From: Blautia sp. OF03-15BH | GTDB lineage: Bacteria; Bacillota; Clostridia; Lachnospirales; Lachnospiraceae | DNA: 64,000 nucleotides | Reading direction: 5' to 3' | Assembly (NCBI RefSeq): GCF_003463065.1 | Contig: NZ_QSCM01000008.1 | Span: forward strand, 76,058 to 140,057 | Shown: piece by piece, positions 17,725 through 26,232 of the stretch | How positions within the stretch are numbered: the first letter of the stretch is position 1 | How the letters are laid out: each line of letters starts with the position of its first letter | Notes under the pieces: generated by a model | Told to the model about the DNA's origin: nothing | What the model saw: the letters and a program-made list of their open reading frames with translations, nothing else | Databases searched by the model: none | Position numbers and translations under genes: made by a program

Positions 17725-18699
17725 ATGGCAAACGCGATTAAAACAATCGGAGTTCTTACAAGCGGCGGCGATGCACCGGGCATGAATGCTGCCATCCGGG
17801 CGGTTGTCCGCAGCGGTATTGCAAAAGGTCTGAAGGTAAAGGGTGTTTATAAAGGATACAATGGCCTGATCAACGGCGAGATTACAGATCTTACTGCAAG
17901 AGATGTGTCTGATACTATTTCCCGTGGTGGTACCATGCTTTATACTGCGCGTTGTGCAGAGATGCGTACACCGGAAGGACAGGAGCAGGCGGCAAAGGTC
18001 TGCCGTGAGCATGGCATCGAAGGTCTGGTGGTGATCGGTGGTGACGGTTCCTTCGCAGGAGCGCAGAAGCTGGCTGCTCTCGGAGTCAATACCATTGGAG
18101 TTCCGGGTACCATTGACCTGGATATTGCCTGTACCGATTATACCATCGGTTTCGACACCGCAGTCAACACCGCGATGGAAGCCATCGATAAGGTTCGTGA
18201 TACCTCTACTTCCCATGAGCGTTGCAGTATCATCGAGGTAATGGGAAGAAATGCCGGTTATATTGCTCTCTGGTGCGGTATTGCCAATGGCGCGGAGGAT
18301 ATTCTTCTTCCGGAAAAATACGATTATGATGAGCAGAAGCTGATCAATAACATCATCAATAACCGGAAACACGGAAAGAAACATCACATCATCATCAATG
18401 CCGAAGGTATCGGTCATTCTACCAGCATGGCACGCCGGATCGAGGCAGCCACAGGCGTTGAGACAAGAGCGACGATCCTTGGTCACATGCAGCGAGGCGG
18501 AAGCCCCACATGTAAAGACCGTGTCTATGCATCCATGATGGGCGCTTATGCGGTAGATCTTCTGGCTGACGGCAAGACAAAACGTGTTGTTGGTTATAAG
18601 GGCGGCGAATTCGTAGATTATGATATTGATGAAGCACTGGCAATGCAGAAAAACCTGCCGGAGTATTGGCTGAGAGTTGCCAAGGCGCTGTCCGTATGA
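17725..18699 (+). CDS. pfkA: ATP-dependent 6-phosphofructokinase
   Basis: This 324-residue glycolytic enzyme phosphorylates fructose-6-phosphate. The ATP site reads GVLTSGGDAPGMNAAIRAVV and GGDGSFAG; the Gly of GGDG is typical of ATP- rather than pyrophosphate-dependent enzymes. The catalytic loop is PGTIDLDIACTDYTIGFDTA: both aspartates of TID-x-D are kept, but the residue between them is Leu instead of the Asn of Escherichia coli. This substitution is, as far as recalled, shared by relatives. The ribosome site is GGAGGG. Its stop overlaps the start of the next gene (ATGA). Confidence 0.96.
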   Translation: MANAIKTIGVLTSGGDAPGMNAAIRAVVRSGIAKGLKVKGVYKGYNGLINGEITDLTARDVSDTISRGGTMLYTARCAEMRTPEGQEQAAKVCREHGIEGLVVIGGDGSFAGAQKLAALGVNTIGVPGTIDLDIACTDYTIGFDTAVNTAMEAIDKVRDTSTSHERCSIIEVMGRNAGYIALWCGIANGAEDILLPEKYDYDEQKLINNIINNRKHGKKHHIIINAEGIGHSTSMARRIEAATGVETRATILGHMQRGGSPTCKDRVYASMMGAYAVDLLADGKTKRVVGYKGGEFVDYDIDEALAMQKNLPEYWLRVAKALSV

Positions 18700-19478
18700 T
18701 CACCAGCACCTCGAATCAGCAGATAAAAAATCTTCTTCAGCTGCAGAAAAAGTCCAAGGTTCGTAAAGAACAGGGTGTTTTTGTAGTGGAAGGAGTCCGG
18801 ATGTTCCGGGAAGCTCCGGCGGACTGGATCATAAAGACGTATGTTTCGCAGGAATTTCTGAAGAAAGAAGAAGCTTCTGTTTTAAAAGGCCGGGAGTATG
18901 AGATCGTGGAGGACCGGGTGTTTAAGACCATGTCAGACACCATGACCCCGCAGGGGATCCTGGCAGTGGTGAAACAGCCGTCCAACAGTCTGGAAACACT
19001 TTTGGATGCGTCCGCTCCTTTTTTCATGGTACTGGAGAACATTCAGGATCCCGGAAATCTGGGAACGATCCTTCGTACGGCAGAGGGGGCAGGTGTTACA
19101 GGCATCCTCATGAGCCGGGACACAGTGGATATCTTCAATCCCAAGACCATTCGGAGCACCATGGGTTCTGTTTATCGGGTTCCATTCCTTTATGTGGAGG
19201 ATATCTGTGAGACCGTCCGGGAATTAAAAAACAAAGGCATCTGTACCTATGCGGCTCATCTGAAAGGCACCGGATCCTACGATGAGCAGGATTATACCAA
19301 AGGCACGGCGTTCCTGATCGGAAACGAAGGAAACGGTCTCACCGATCAGCTGGCAGACCTTGCAGATACCTACATCCGCATCCCCATGTACGGACAATTG
19401 GAGTCCCTGAATGCAGCAGTTGCGTCAGCAGTGCTGATGTATGAAACGCAGAGACAACGACGGAAAAACGGAAAATAA
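18696..19478 (+). CDS. SpoU/TrmH-family RNA 2'-O-methyltransferase (RlmB-like)
   Basis: This ~260-residue protein has an N-terminal SpoU substrate-binding domain (MITSTSNQQIKNLLQLQKKS) and a C-terminal trefoil-knot SPOUT domain. The three SPOUT motifs are ENIQDPGNLGTILRTAEGAG, FLIGNEGNGL and IPMYGQLESLNAAVASAVLM. It probably 2'-O-methylates ribosomal or transfer RNA. The start ATG overlaps the pfkA stop by 4 bases, which decides it against an upstream in-frame ATG at 18666. A strong terminator follows. Confidence 0.92.
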   Translation: MITSTSNQQIKNLLQLQKKSKVRKEQGVFVVEGVRMFREAPADWIIKTYVSQEFLKKEEASVLKGREYEIVEDRVFKTMSDTMTPQGILAVVKQPSNSLETLLDASAPFFMVLENIQDPGNLGTILRTAEGAGVTGILMSRDTVDIFNPKTIRSTMGSVYRVPFLYVEDICETVRELKNKGICTYAAHLKGTGSYDEQDYTKGTAFLIGNEGNGLTDQLADLADTYIRIPMYGQLESLNAAVASAVLMYETQRQRRKNGK

Positions 19479-19482
19479 AATG

Positions 19483-19528
19483 AAAACACGCGGAAGACTT
19501 GTTTGAGAGAGTCTTCCGCGTGTTTTTT
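19483..19528. terminator. Terminator, copy 1 of the module-flanking pair
   Basis: ACACGCGGAAGACT pairs with AGTCTTCCGCGTGT, followed by a T run. About 43 bases (ACGCGGAAGACTTG onward to the T run) match 30723-30766 with only two differences. It separates two convergent genes. Confidence 0.93.
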
Positions 19529-21299
19529 ATAATTCTCCTTTTTGCAGCATCCGCCATAAAGTAGTTCGGCTGATGCCCAGCTTTTTTGCAGCAATGCTTT
19601 GGTTTCCACCGCATTCTGCCAGAATCTGGCAGGCGATATCATAATTGATCTGCTCCAATGTCCGATGAATATCAAAAGAAGAGGAAGCAGCTGCCCGTGG
19701 CAGCTCTCTTTTCAGCAGACGACTGACCTCAGAAGCGTGGATATAGGGACCGTCAGCGGCGGCTACCAGCTCATTCATAATCCGTTCCAACTGATCGTAA
19801 TTGCCGGGCCATTTGTAGGACTGCATCTGAGTAATACCTTCTGCTTCAATACCGATCACTTCTTTGGCCAGTTTGATGTTCAGGTTGCTGATATAGAGGC
19901 TGACCAGATTTGGAATATCGGAAAGATGCGTGCGCATGGGAGCAATTTCCAGAAGAAGGCAAGTCAGCATGTTTAAGGTTTTTTGACAACGTTCGGTCAT
20001 GTTTCCGTTCTGATCATAACGGAACGTGATAAGAATGCGGTTTTTATGAGTAAGATTAAGGTCTACAATAATGTTGAGAAGTTCCATAAATTGCTGGTCT
20101 GTGAGTGCACTGACATTTTGAAGATAGATGGTAGTATTCGTATCTGAAAGTGGAGAAGAGTTGTGGCTGGTAAGAAAATTCCAGCCTTTTTCACCCATTC
20201 TTGCACAGTCAATAATCGCCAAAGGTCTGTTTCTAAGTTTACTTTTTGCATAGATCAGCCGTGCAAGAGATTCTTTTCCTGTGCCTGGTTCACCGACAAT
20301 AACAAGAGGAGCGCTGCTTTCTGCATATTGTTCAATAGACATGCCCTGAGGAGTAGCAGAATGAGTAATGCCATAAAAACTGTTATGAAAAACGTCAAAA
20401 GCTTCCTCTTTGTTAATGTAAGAAATTCCGTTTTTAGTCAGTGCAAGAGGAACTTTCCGATGATTGATATAGTAGATGACATAGGTTGCATTCTCAAATC
20501 TTTGGCAGAAACCATGAAAGACATAAAGAAGACCGGAAAATTCCTGATAAATCTTTTTTTCACCCTGTTCCAAAACAGCGTGAAGGTTTGATTTCAATGT
20601 ACGGGTGACAGCTTCCGACAATTCAGAGAGTTTTGTGAAAAAAATGATTTTTTCATTCTCATCAAAAACGACCACAGGCCAGGGATGTTTTTCAAGGATC
20701 ATGTGTGAGAAAGAAAGTTCCGTCTGAAGCTGATGATGAGACTGAACAACCTGAATAGCCTGGTCAAAGGCGGATTCAATACTTTCCGTTCCGGAAGCGA
20801 TCAGAATAGAAGTGAGACCGTATTTCTGAGCCAGAGAGTTTGTGATCATATCGCATAAGATCATATTGCAGCCTTCCTGTTGTAGCTTTTTTAAACTGGT
20901 TTCAGCTTCCTGTTCATTATGAATGGTATAAATATCTATGTTATACTGCATCATGTCGCAGAGAAAATGTGCATTTCGCGTGATGTTTGGAAATCCGATA
21001 AGTGCATATTTGCTGGTATAGTTTTCAGCCAGTTTAATGGAGCGGAAAATATCATAGACAGAAAGCGGAATATCCACAACTGGCAGTGGAGTCAGAGAAC
21101 GGATAAGTTCCGCAGTTCCGCCACGGGAAATGATGACGTCAAAATTTTGTTCCGGAAGTCGTGACACGATATTGCCTCCGGCTTCCATATCACCGATAAA
21201 CACTTCTAATTCAATATTATTTCTTTTGGCTGCAGCCTGCTGCATCAGATGTTTGATGGCTTCATAGGGAGCAATTCCCAGAATTCGTATTTTTTTCAT
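19527..21299 (-). CDS. PrpR-like AAA+ transcriptional regulator lacking GAFTGA
   Basis: This ~590-residue regulator has four parts. Residues 1-190 form a PrpR_N sensor domain (VIISRGGTAELIRSL, PVVDIPLSVYDIF). Residues ~195-300 are PAS-like. An AAA+ domain with Walker A IVGEPGTGKESLARLIY lies near 336. A Fis-type helix-turn-helix (QSIAAKKLGISRTTLWRML) ends the protein. The GAFTGA loop needed to contact sigma-54 is absent, and the Walker B region is divergent (TTIYLQNVSALT), so it is unlikely to be a classical sigma-54 activator. The ATG at 21299 has GAGGTGG 5 bases before it. It is divergent from the catabolic operon. Confidence 0.88.
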   Translation of the reverse strand: MKKIRILGIAPYEAIKHLMQQAAAKRNNIELEVFIGDMEAGGNIVSRLPEQNFDVIISRGGTAELIRSLTPLPVVDIPLSVYDIFRSIKLAENYTSKYALIGFPNITRNAHFLCDMMQYNIDIYTIHNEQEAETSLKKLQQEGCNMILCDMITNSLAQKYGLTSILIASGTESIESAFDQAIQVVQSHHQLQTELSFSHMILEKHPWPVVVFDENEKIIFFTKLSELSEAVTRTLKSNLHAVLEQGEKKIYQEFSGLLYVFHGFCQRFENATYVIYYINHRKVPLALTKNGISYINKEEAFDVFHNSFYGITHSATPQGMSIEQYAESSAPLVIVGEPGTGKESLARLIYAKSKLRNRPLAIIDCARMGEKGWNFLTSHNSSPLSDTNTTIYLQNVSALTDQQFMELLNIIVDLNLTHKNRILITFRYDQNGNMTERCQKTLNMLTCLLLEIAPMRTHLSDIPNLVSLYISNLNIKLAKEVIGIEAEGITQMQSYKWPGNYDQLERIMNELVAAADGPYIHASEVSRLLKRELPRAAASSSFDIHRTLEQINYDIACQILAECGGNQSIAAKKLGISRTTLWRMLQKGEL

Positions 21300-21314
21300 A
21301 ACCCACCTCAATGT

Positions 21315-21388
21315 ATCATTTTGAAATGATTATAGCAGAAAAACGGTGATGTTTCAAATAAAAACATTAAATGTTTCAAATAGAAACA
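21315..21388. promoter_or_regulatory. Operator cluster for the PrpR-like regulator
   Basis: Three related palindromes lie just upstream of the regulator start. ATCATTTTGAAATGAT is at 21315-21330, TGTTTCAAATAAAAACA at 21350-21366 and the near-perfect TGTTTCAAATAGAAACA at 21372-21388. The last two are 22 bp apart, on the same DNA face. Confidence 0.6.
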
Positions 21389-21417
21389 CAAGATGGCAAA
21401 AAATGACTAAAAAAGAC

Positions 21418-21445
21418 TTGATAAACGAGGAAAAAGTGGTAATAT
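21418..21445 (+). promoter_or_regulatory. Sigma-70-type promoter of the catabolic operon
   Basis: TTGATA and TAATAT are separated by 16 bases. No -24/-12 GG-N10-GC element of sigma-54 type is visible in the intergenic region. Confidence 0.6.
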
Positions 21446-21499
21446 ATACATATCAAATGAAACGAGATGTAAAAAAACGAAAAAGGAACTCAATAAACA

Positions 21500-21512
21500 T
21501 TTCAAAATGAAA
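21500..21512. promoter_or_regulatory. Downstream operator overlapping the transcript start region
   Basis: TTTCAAAATGAAA is a perfect palindrome of the same type as the sites at 21315-21388, followed by CA. It lies between the promoter and the AAGGAGG ribosome site, a position suited to repression. A weaker match, TATCAAATGAAACGA, is at 21451-21465. Confidence 0.5.
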
Positions 21513-21529
21513 CAAACAAGGAGGAAAAA

Positions 21530-23092
21530 ATGAAGAAGAAATTAATTTCAACACTTCTCGCAGCCGCTATGCTGGGAACCATGGTGGCAGGAACTACTGT
21601 ATCTGCTGATGAGGCAGCAGGCGATAATACTTATACCATGTTTATGAGAAATACCTATGTAAACTGGATCAAGGAACTGAAATGGTATGATGCAGCAGAA
21701 GAAGCTACCGGAATCCATGTGGAGTATGTGGAAGGTCCGGATGAGTTCAGCGATGTTTATGCAGAAGTTGACCAGAGAATCATTTCCGGAACCTTACCGG
21801 ATGCGACCATGACGAAACTGTCACAGACCAATGTATACGGTCCTCAGGGTGCTTTTGCAGATCTGGCTCCTTATATTGAGAAATATGCGCCGAATCTTCA
21901 GAAATACATTGATGAGAACCCGGATTATAAAGCACTGGTAAGCGACGAGAATGGCGCAATCTATGGTTTGGTAAAAGAATCTCCGATTTTTCAGGATTTT
22001 CTTGGTTATCGTGCCGATCATCTGGAAAAAGCAGGTATTGATCCGGCTTCCATCCAGACTGTCGAGGACTTCACAGAGGCTCTGAGAACTCTGAAAGATT
22101 ATTATGGAAAAGATAACCCAAACTACTATCCGTTGACCGGACGTGAGGGCGTGTTCCGTTTTGCTGCATGGTTTCAGTGTCTGAGTGATGTTTCTGCCGA
22201 GGCAAGTCATGGCATTTATATGTCACATTTCAAAGACTATTCCTTTGACATCATGAGTGATAATGCATACACCATGGTAGAGACTATGAAGACTTGGTAT
22301 GATGAAGGACTGATTCAGCCGCAGTTTGCAGAGGGAACTTTCACCGAAGGTGACTGGGAAGCCGATATGATCAACGGAAACGGAACCTTCTTCTATGACT
22401 ATTACAACCGTGCAGAGTGGTTCATGGAGAACGGTGGCCCGGAGGCTGATCCGGATTATCAGATGGCTGTTCTGGACAACTTCAAGGATGCAGATGGAAA
22501 TGTCATTGTTGGTGCAGGTGCCTGCAAATATAACGAAGAGTGTGTAACTGCCGTAAACGCAAATTGTGGCGAAGAGAAGATTAAAACAATTCTGACCTTC
22601 ATTGATTATTTCTACAGCGAAGAAGGAATTGCTCTTGCCAATTATGGTGTAGAAGGTGAAAGCTATGAGGTAGAAGCAGACGGAACCAAGAAATTTATTG
22701 CAGATTACACTACAGAAGAGTCTAAACCGGAAGGTGAGAAAAAATGGTCCTTCTTAAGTGACCGTTTTACCGTATGCAAACCTGTTGATAACACCGCATT
22801 CTTTGCATGGAACGCTCCGCTGATCGCAGACGCTTGTGCAAACTACATGACGGAAGATCACATCCGTACCGGACTGAACCTGACCTATACGGCAGAAGAG
22901 TCGGAAGAGCTGGCAAACCTGGTAGCAACTGTATTTGATGCAGAGGTAGCTGGTATGACTTCTTTTGTAACCGGAAGCAAAGAACTGAATGCAGATAACT
23001 GGAGTGCTTTCCAGGATGAGATGAACGGCATGGGACTTTCCAGAATTGAGGAGCTTCAGTTTGAAGCATACAACAATACATACGGCGAGTAA
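21530..23092 (+). CDS. ABC transporter solute-binding protein, LplA-like
   Basis: This 520-residue secreted binding protein has a signal peptide (KKKLISTLLAAAMLGTMVAG, cleavage likely after VSA) but no lipobox cysteine. The size and motifs (YVEGPDEFSDVYAEVDQRII, DENGAIYGLVKE) match the large LplA/YtcQ binding proteins that work with LplB- and LplC-type permeases. It is the first gene of the operon, with AAGGAGG 7 bases upstream. The ligand is not readable; LplA-type systems often take up oligosaccharides or acidic sugars. Confidence 0.9.
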   Translation: MKKKLISTLLAAAMLGTMVAGTTVSADEAAGDNTYTMFMRNTYVNWIKELKWYDAAEEATGIHVEYVEGPDEFSDVYAEVDQRIISGTLPDATMTKLSQTNVYGPQGAFADLAPYIEKYAPNLQKYIDENPDYKALVSDENGAIYGLVKESPIFQDFLGYRADHLEKAGIDPASIQTVEDFTEALRTLKDYYGKDNPNYYPLTGREGVFRFAAWFQCLSDVSAEASHGIYMSHFKDYSFDIMSDNAYTMVETMKTWYDEGLIQPQFAEGTFTEGDWEADMINGNGTFFYDYYNRAEWFMENGGPEADPDYQMAVLDNFKDADGNVIVGAGACKYNEECVTAVNANCGEEKIKTILTFIDYFYSEEGIALANYGVEGESYEVEADGTKKFIADYTTEESKPEGEKKWSFLSDRFTVCKPVDNTAFFAWNAPLIADACANYMTEDHIRTGLNLTYTAEESEELANLVATVFDAEVAGMTSFVTGSKELNADNWSAFQDEMNGMGLSRIEELQFEAYNNTYGE

Positions 23093-23172
23093 TCAAAACT
23101 GAAAAGGCGGGGCTGGGCGGACGCCCACCTCGCTTTTTCAACAGAAGAGTCAGAAATACAGGAGGAAAAAAC

Positions 23173-24141
23173 ATGGCGGGAAAAAGAAAAGCTGCAGTCG
23201 TCAGTGCGGCCAATAAGAAAAGTCTCCCACAACGGATAAAAAAAGACTTAAAGCGGAACTGGATTTTATATCTGCTTCTGCTTCCGGGAATCTTAAGCCT
23301 GATTTTATTCAAGATCGGGCCGGTAGGCGGCATGGTGATCGCATTTGAAAAATTCAGTGCCTTTCAGGGTGTGTTCCACAGTAAATGGGTGGGCCTGGAT
23401 AATTTTGCACGTATTTTTAAAGATCCATACATCCCTAAGGTAGTAGGAAATACCATCATACTGGCAGTTCTCTCCATTGTTGTTGTATTCCCGATTCCCA
23501 TCATTTTTTCACTGTTTTTAAATGAAGTCAAACAGAAATGGATTAAAAGCACCGTACAGTCTTTGAGCTTTCTGCCGTATTTTATCTCTGCAGCAGTTAT
23601 GGTAAGTATTCTTTACACGCTGCTTTCTCCGAGCTCCGGACTTGTTAACAATATCATTCGGTGGTTTGGTGGAAAATCGGTAAACTTTATGGCGAAACCG
23701 GGCTGGTTTCGACCGGAATACGTATTACTTGAAGTGTGGCAGACATTGGGGTATTCAGCAATCATTTATATCGCAGCAATCAACAATATTGACCAGGAAC
23801 TGTATGAGGCAGCTGAAGTGGACGGAGCAAACCGTTGGGATAAAATTTTCCGTATCACCTTACCGTGTATTTCCACATCTATTATTGTAATGCTGATCAT
23901 CAGCGTAGGAAATATATTCACAGTAAATCTGGACAGGATCCTGCTGATGTATAATCCGAGTGTCTATGATACCGCAGATGTAATCCAGACGTATGTATAC
24001 CGAATTGCATTTGAATCAAAAGGTTTCCCGGATTACAGTTATGGTACGGCAGTAAACCTGCTGAAATCTGTCATTGCCTTTGCGCTGGTAACAGCAGTGA
24101 ATAAACTGGCAGACAAATTTGCAGAAACACGTCTGTTTTAA
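23173..24141 (+). CDS. ABC transporter permease, LplB type
   Basis: This 322-residue inner-membrane subunit has a basic cytoplasmic N-terminus followed by WILYLLLLPGILSLILF and five more hydrophobic spans. The EAA loop is ELYEAAEVDGANRWDKIFRI near residues 211-230. The 80-bp gap after the binding protein contains a GC-rich hairpin (GGCGGGG...), which may lower downstream expression relative to the binding protein. Its partner is the next gene; no ATPase gene is present. Confidence 0.92.
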   Translation: MAGKRKAAVVSAANKKSLPQRIKKDLKRNWILYLLLLPGILSLILFKIGPVGGMVIAFEKFSAFQGVFHSKWVGLDNFARIFKDPYIPKVVGNTIILAVLSIVVVFPIPIIFSLFLNEVKQKWIKSTVQSLSFLPYFISAAVMVSILYTLLSPSSGLVNNIIRWFGGKSVNFMAKPGWFRPEYVLLEVWQTLGYSAIIYIAAINNIDQELYEAAEVDGANRWDKIFRITLPCISTSIIVMLIISVGNIFTVNLDRILLMYNPSVYDTADVIQTYVYRIAFESKGFPDYSYGTAVNLLKSVIAFALVTAVNKLADKFAETRLF

Positions 24142-24152
24142 GGAGGAAGAGA

Positions 24153-25031
24153 ATGATGCGTAAGAAAAGAAAAACATTTGATATTGTGAATAATACCATT
24201 CTTCTTCTGGTTGCTTTTGTCTGTGTGTATCCGTTCCTGTATGTGCTTTTTACTGCCTGTAGTGACGGTGCGTTTTTACAGAGAGGAGAAGTAAGCTTTC
24301 TGCCAAAGGGATTTAATCTGGAAGCTTTTAAATATATCATGGGAAGCAGTAAATTCCATGTATGGAGTGGACTGCGCAATTCCTTTATTTATACTGTGGC
24401 AGGAACCGCACTTTCTATCTTTATTACTTACATCACGGCCTTTGCTTTATCCAGAGAGAGGGTAAAAGGAAGATATTTCCTGATGGGTGCCTTTATTGTG
24501 ACCTGGGTTTTTGATGCAGGTATCATTCCACAGTATATTATCTACAGTAAACTTGGCTTTGTGGACAATCCATGGGTAATGATCGTTCCGGGTGCAATTA
24601 ATACACAGTTTCTGATCATCACCAAAACCTTCATTGAGGGATTTCCGAAAGAGCTGGAGGAAGCGGCCTTTGTAGACGGAGCCAATGACTGGACTGTCCT
24701 CACCAGGATTTTCTTCCCGCTTTCGAAAACAATTATCGCTACGATCGGTACTTTCTATGCGGTTTCAATCTGGAATCAGTATCTGATTCCTCAGATCTAT
24801 CTGAAATCCGATAACTACAAGGTTATCCAACAGGTACTGAAAGAGGTTGTTATTACCGATGCCGGTGCAAGCACCGCTTTTAAAAATGTGATCGTAAACG
24901 GAATCACCCTGAATCAGCAGAACCTGAAAGCGGCAGCCATCTTTATTGCCATGCTGCCGATCATACTGGTGTATCCGTTTGTACAGAAATACTTTAAGAA
25001 AGGTATCATGATAGGTGCAGTCAAAGGCTGA
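24153..25031 (+). CDS. ABC transporter permease, LplC/YtcP type
   Basis: This 292-residue membrane protein starts at ATGATG after AAGGAGG. The first membrane span is near 14-36 (ILLLVAFVCVYPFLYVLF), and the EAA loop reads KELEEAAFVDGANDWTVLTR near residues 167-186. The C-terminus (VQKYFKKGIMIGAVKG) is highly typical of this subfamily. It completes the channel with the LplB-like subunit 11 bp upstream. Confidence 0.93.
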   Translation: MMRKKRKTFDIVNNTILLLVAFVCVYPFLYVLFTACSDGAFLQRGEVSFLPKGFNLEAFKYIMGSSKFHVWSGLRNSFIYTVAGTALSIFITYITAFALSRERVKGRYFLMGAFIVTWVFDAGIIPQYIIYSKLGFVDNPWVMIVPGAINTQFLIITKTFIEGFPKELEEAAFVDGANDWTVLTRIFFPLSKTIIATIGTFYAVSIWNQYLIPQIYLKSDNYKVIQQVLKEVVITDAGASTAFKNVIVNGITLNQQNLKAAAIFIAMLPIILVYPFVQKYFKKGIMIGAVKG

Positions 25032-25047
25032 CCGGAAAGGAGTATCT

Positions 25048-26214
25048 ATGGGAAATTATATTGAGCTGCCGACTTTGACAAGAGATGGAAAGCTGTATCA
25101 TAACAATCTTCTGGACAGTGTGGAGGCACTGATCCCGAATCACTTTGCAAGTGTTCATGCAGCGGATCTTCTGGAACTTCCAAACGGAGACCTGCTGGCC
25201 TGCTGGTTTGCAGGAAGCGATGAAGGAAACGCAGATATCAGTATTGCAGTCTCTCGGCTGAAAAATGGAGAAAGTCAGTGGGAGGATGAAAAAATCGTAT
25301 CCGATGACCCGACAAGATCCGAGCAGAATCCATCGTTATTTTTGACGCCGGATGGCGATGTGTGGCTGATGTATACGGCTCAGGTTTCCAGAGCACCGGA
25401 GCACAATCCGCATTTTAACTTACAGTATACAGCGGAGATCCGGAGAAAAATATCTAAGGATAACGGTTATACCTGGGGACCGACAGAAACCATGTTTTCA
25501 CGGGCAGGTTCTTTCTGCCGTCAGAAAATACAGGTTCTTTCTAACGGCAGATGGGTTTTCGGAAACTGGATCTGTTTTCCGGATGAAACGAGAAACGGCA
25601 GTGATATCACTGTAGTTCAGATTTCAGATGATAAAGGAAAAACCTGGAGAGAAGTGGAAGTACCGGAAAGTGCAGGTCGTGTACATGCCAATCTGATCGA
25701 AATGGAGCCGGGACATATCACTGCACTTTTCAGAAGCCGTTTTGCTGATAATATTTATATTGCGTATAGTGATGATTATGGAGATACCTGGACAAAACCG
25801 GAACGGACCAGTCTTCCAAATAATAATTCTTCGATTTCTGCAATCCGCCTTCAAAGCGGTGCACTGGCTCTGATCTATAATGAGTTACGCTTTAATGATG
25901 ATGTGACAAAGACGGTATGGCCGCATCAGAGATGTCCGGTGACATTTGCAATCTCGGATGATAATGGAAAAACATGGCCGTATAAACGGACGATTGAAAT
26001 GGGAGAAGGGTTTACCGGCATTTATAACGATATCAATAACAGACGTTATGAATATCCGGTCATGATGCAGGGAAAAGACGGCAGAATCCATGCAGCCTAC
26101 AGCTTCGGAGACAGAAGCTGTGTAAAATATGTTTGTGTGGATGAAAAATGGATCCGCGGAGAGAAGAAATTGGAAGGCGCGGAGGGTGATCCTTCCATGC
26201 CATGTCAGAGATAA
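25048..26214 (+). CDS. Cytoplasmic sialidase-like (Asp-box/BNR) hydrolase
   Basis: This ~388-residue protein has no signal peptide and a six-bladed propeller pattern. Four Asp boxes are visible: SKDNGYTW, SDDKGKTW, SDDYGDTW and SDDNGKTW. An early ELPNGDLLACWFAGSDEG strand matches the BNR_2 family (PF13088-like), related to GH33 sialidases but with many different or unknown activities. The start at 25048 with GGAAAGGAG is chosen over an extension into the permease. It would act on the imported compound inside the cell. Real sialidase activity is doubtful, because no sialic acid catabolic genes (nanE, nanK, nagA/B) accompany it. Confidence 0.8.
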   Translation: MGNYIELPTLTRDGKLYHNNLLDSVEALIPNHFASVHAADLLELPNGDLLACWFAGSDEGNADISIAVSRLKNGESQWEDEKIVSDDPTRSEQNPSLFLTPDGDVWLMYTAQVSRAPEHNPHFNLQYTAEIRRKISKDNGYTWGPTETMFSRAGSFCRQKIQVLSNGRWVFGNWICFPDETRNGSDITVVQISDDKGKTWREVEVPESAGRVHANLIEMEPGHITALFRSRFADNIYIAYSDDYGDTWTKPERTSLPNNNSSISAIRLQSGALALIYNELRFNDDVTKTVWPHQRCPVTFAISDDNGKTWPYKRTIEMGEGFTGIYNDINNRRYEYPVMMQGKDGRIHAAYSFGDRSCVKYVCVDEKWIRGEKKLEGAEGDPSMPCQR

Positions 26215-26232
26215 ATCAGGGAGGCAGAAAAA

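Noticed and set aside
21390..21530. Sigma-54 promoter for the catabolic operon
   Set aside because: TGGCA occurs near 21394, but without a properly spaced -12 GC element, and the regulator lacks GAFTGA.
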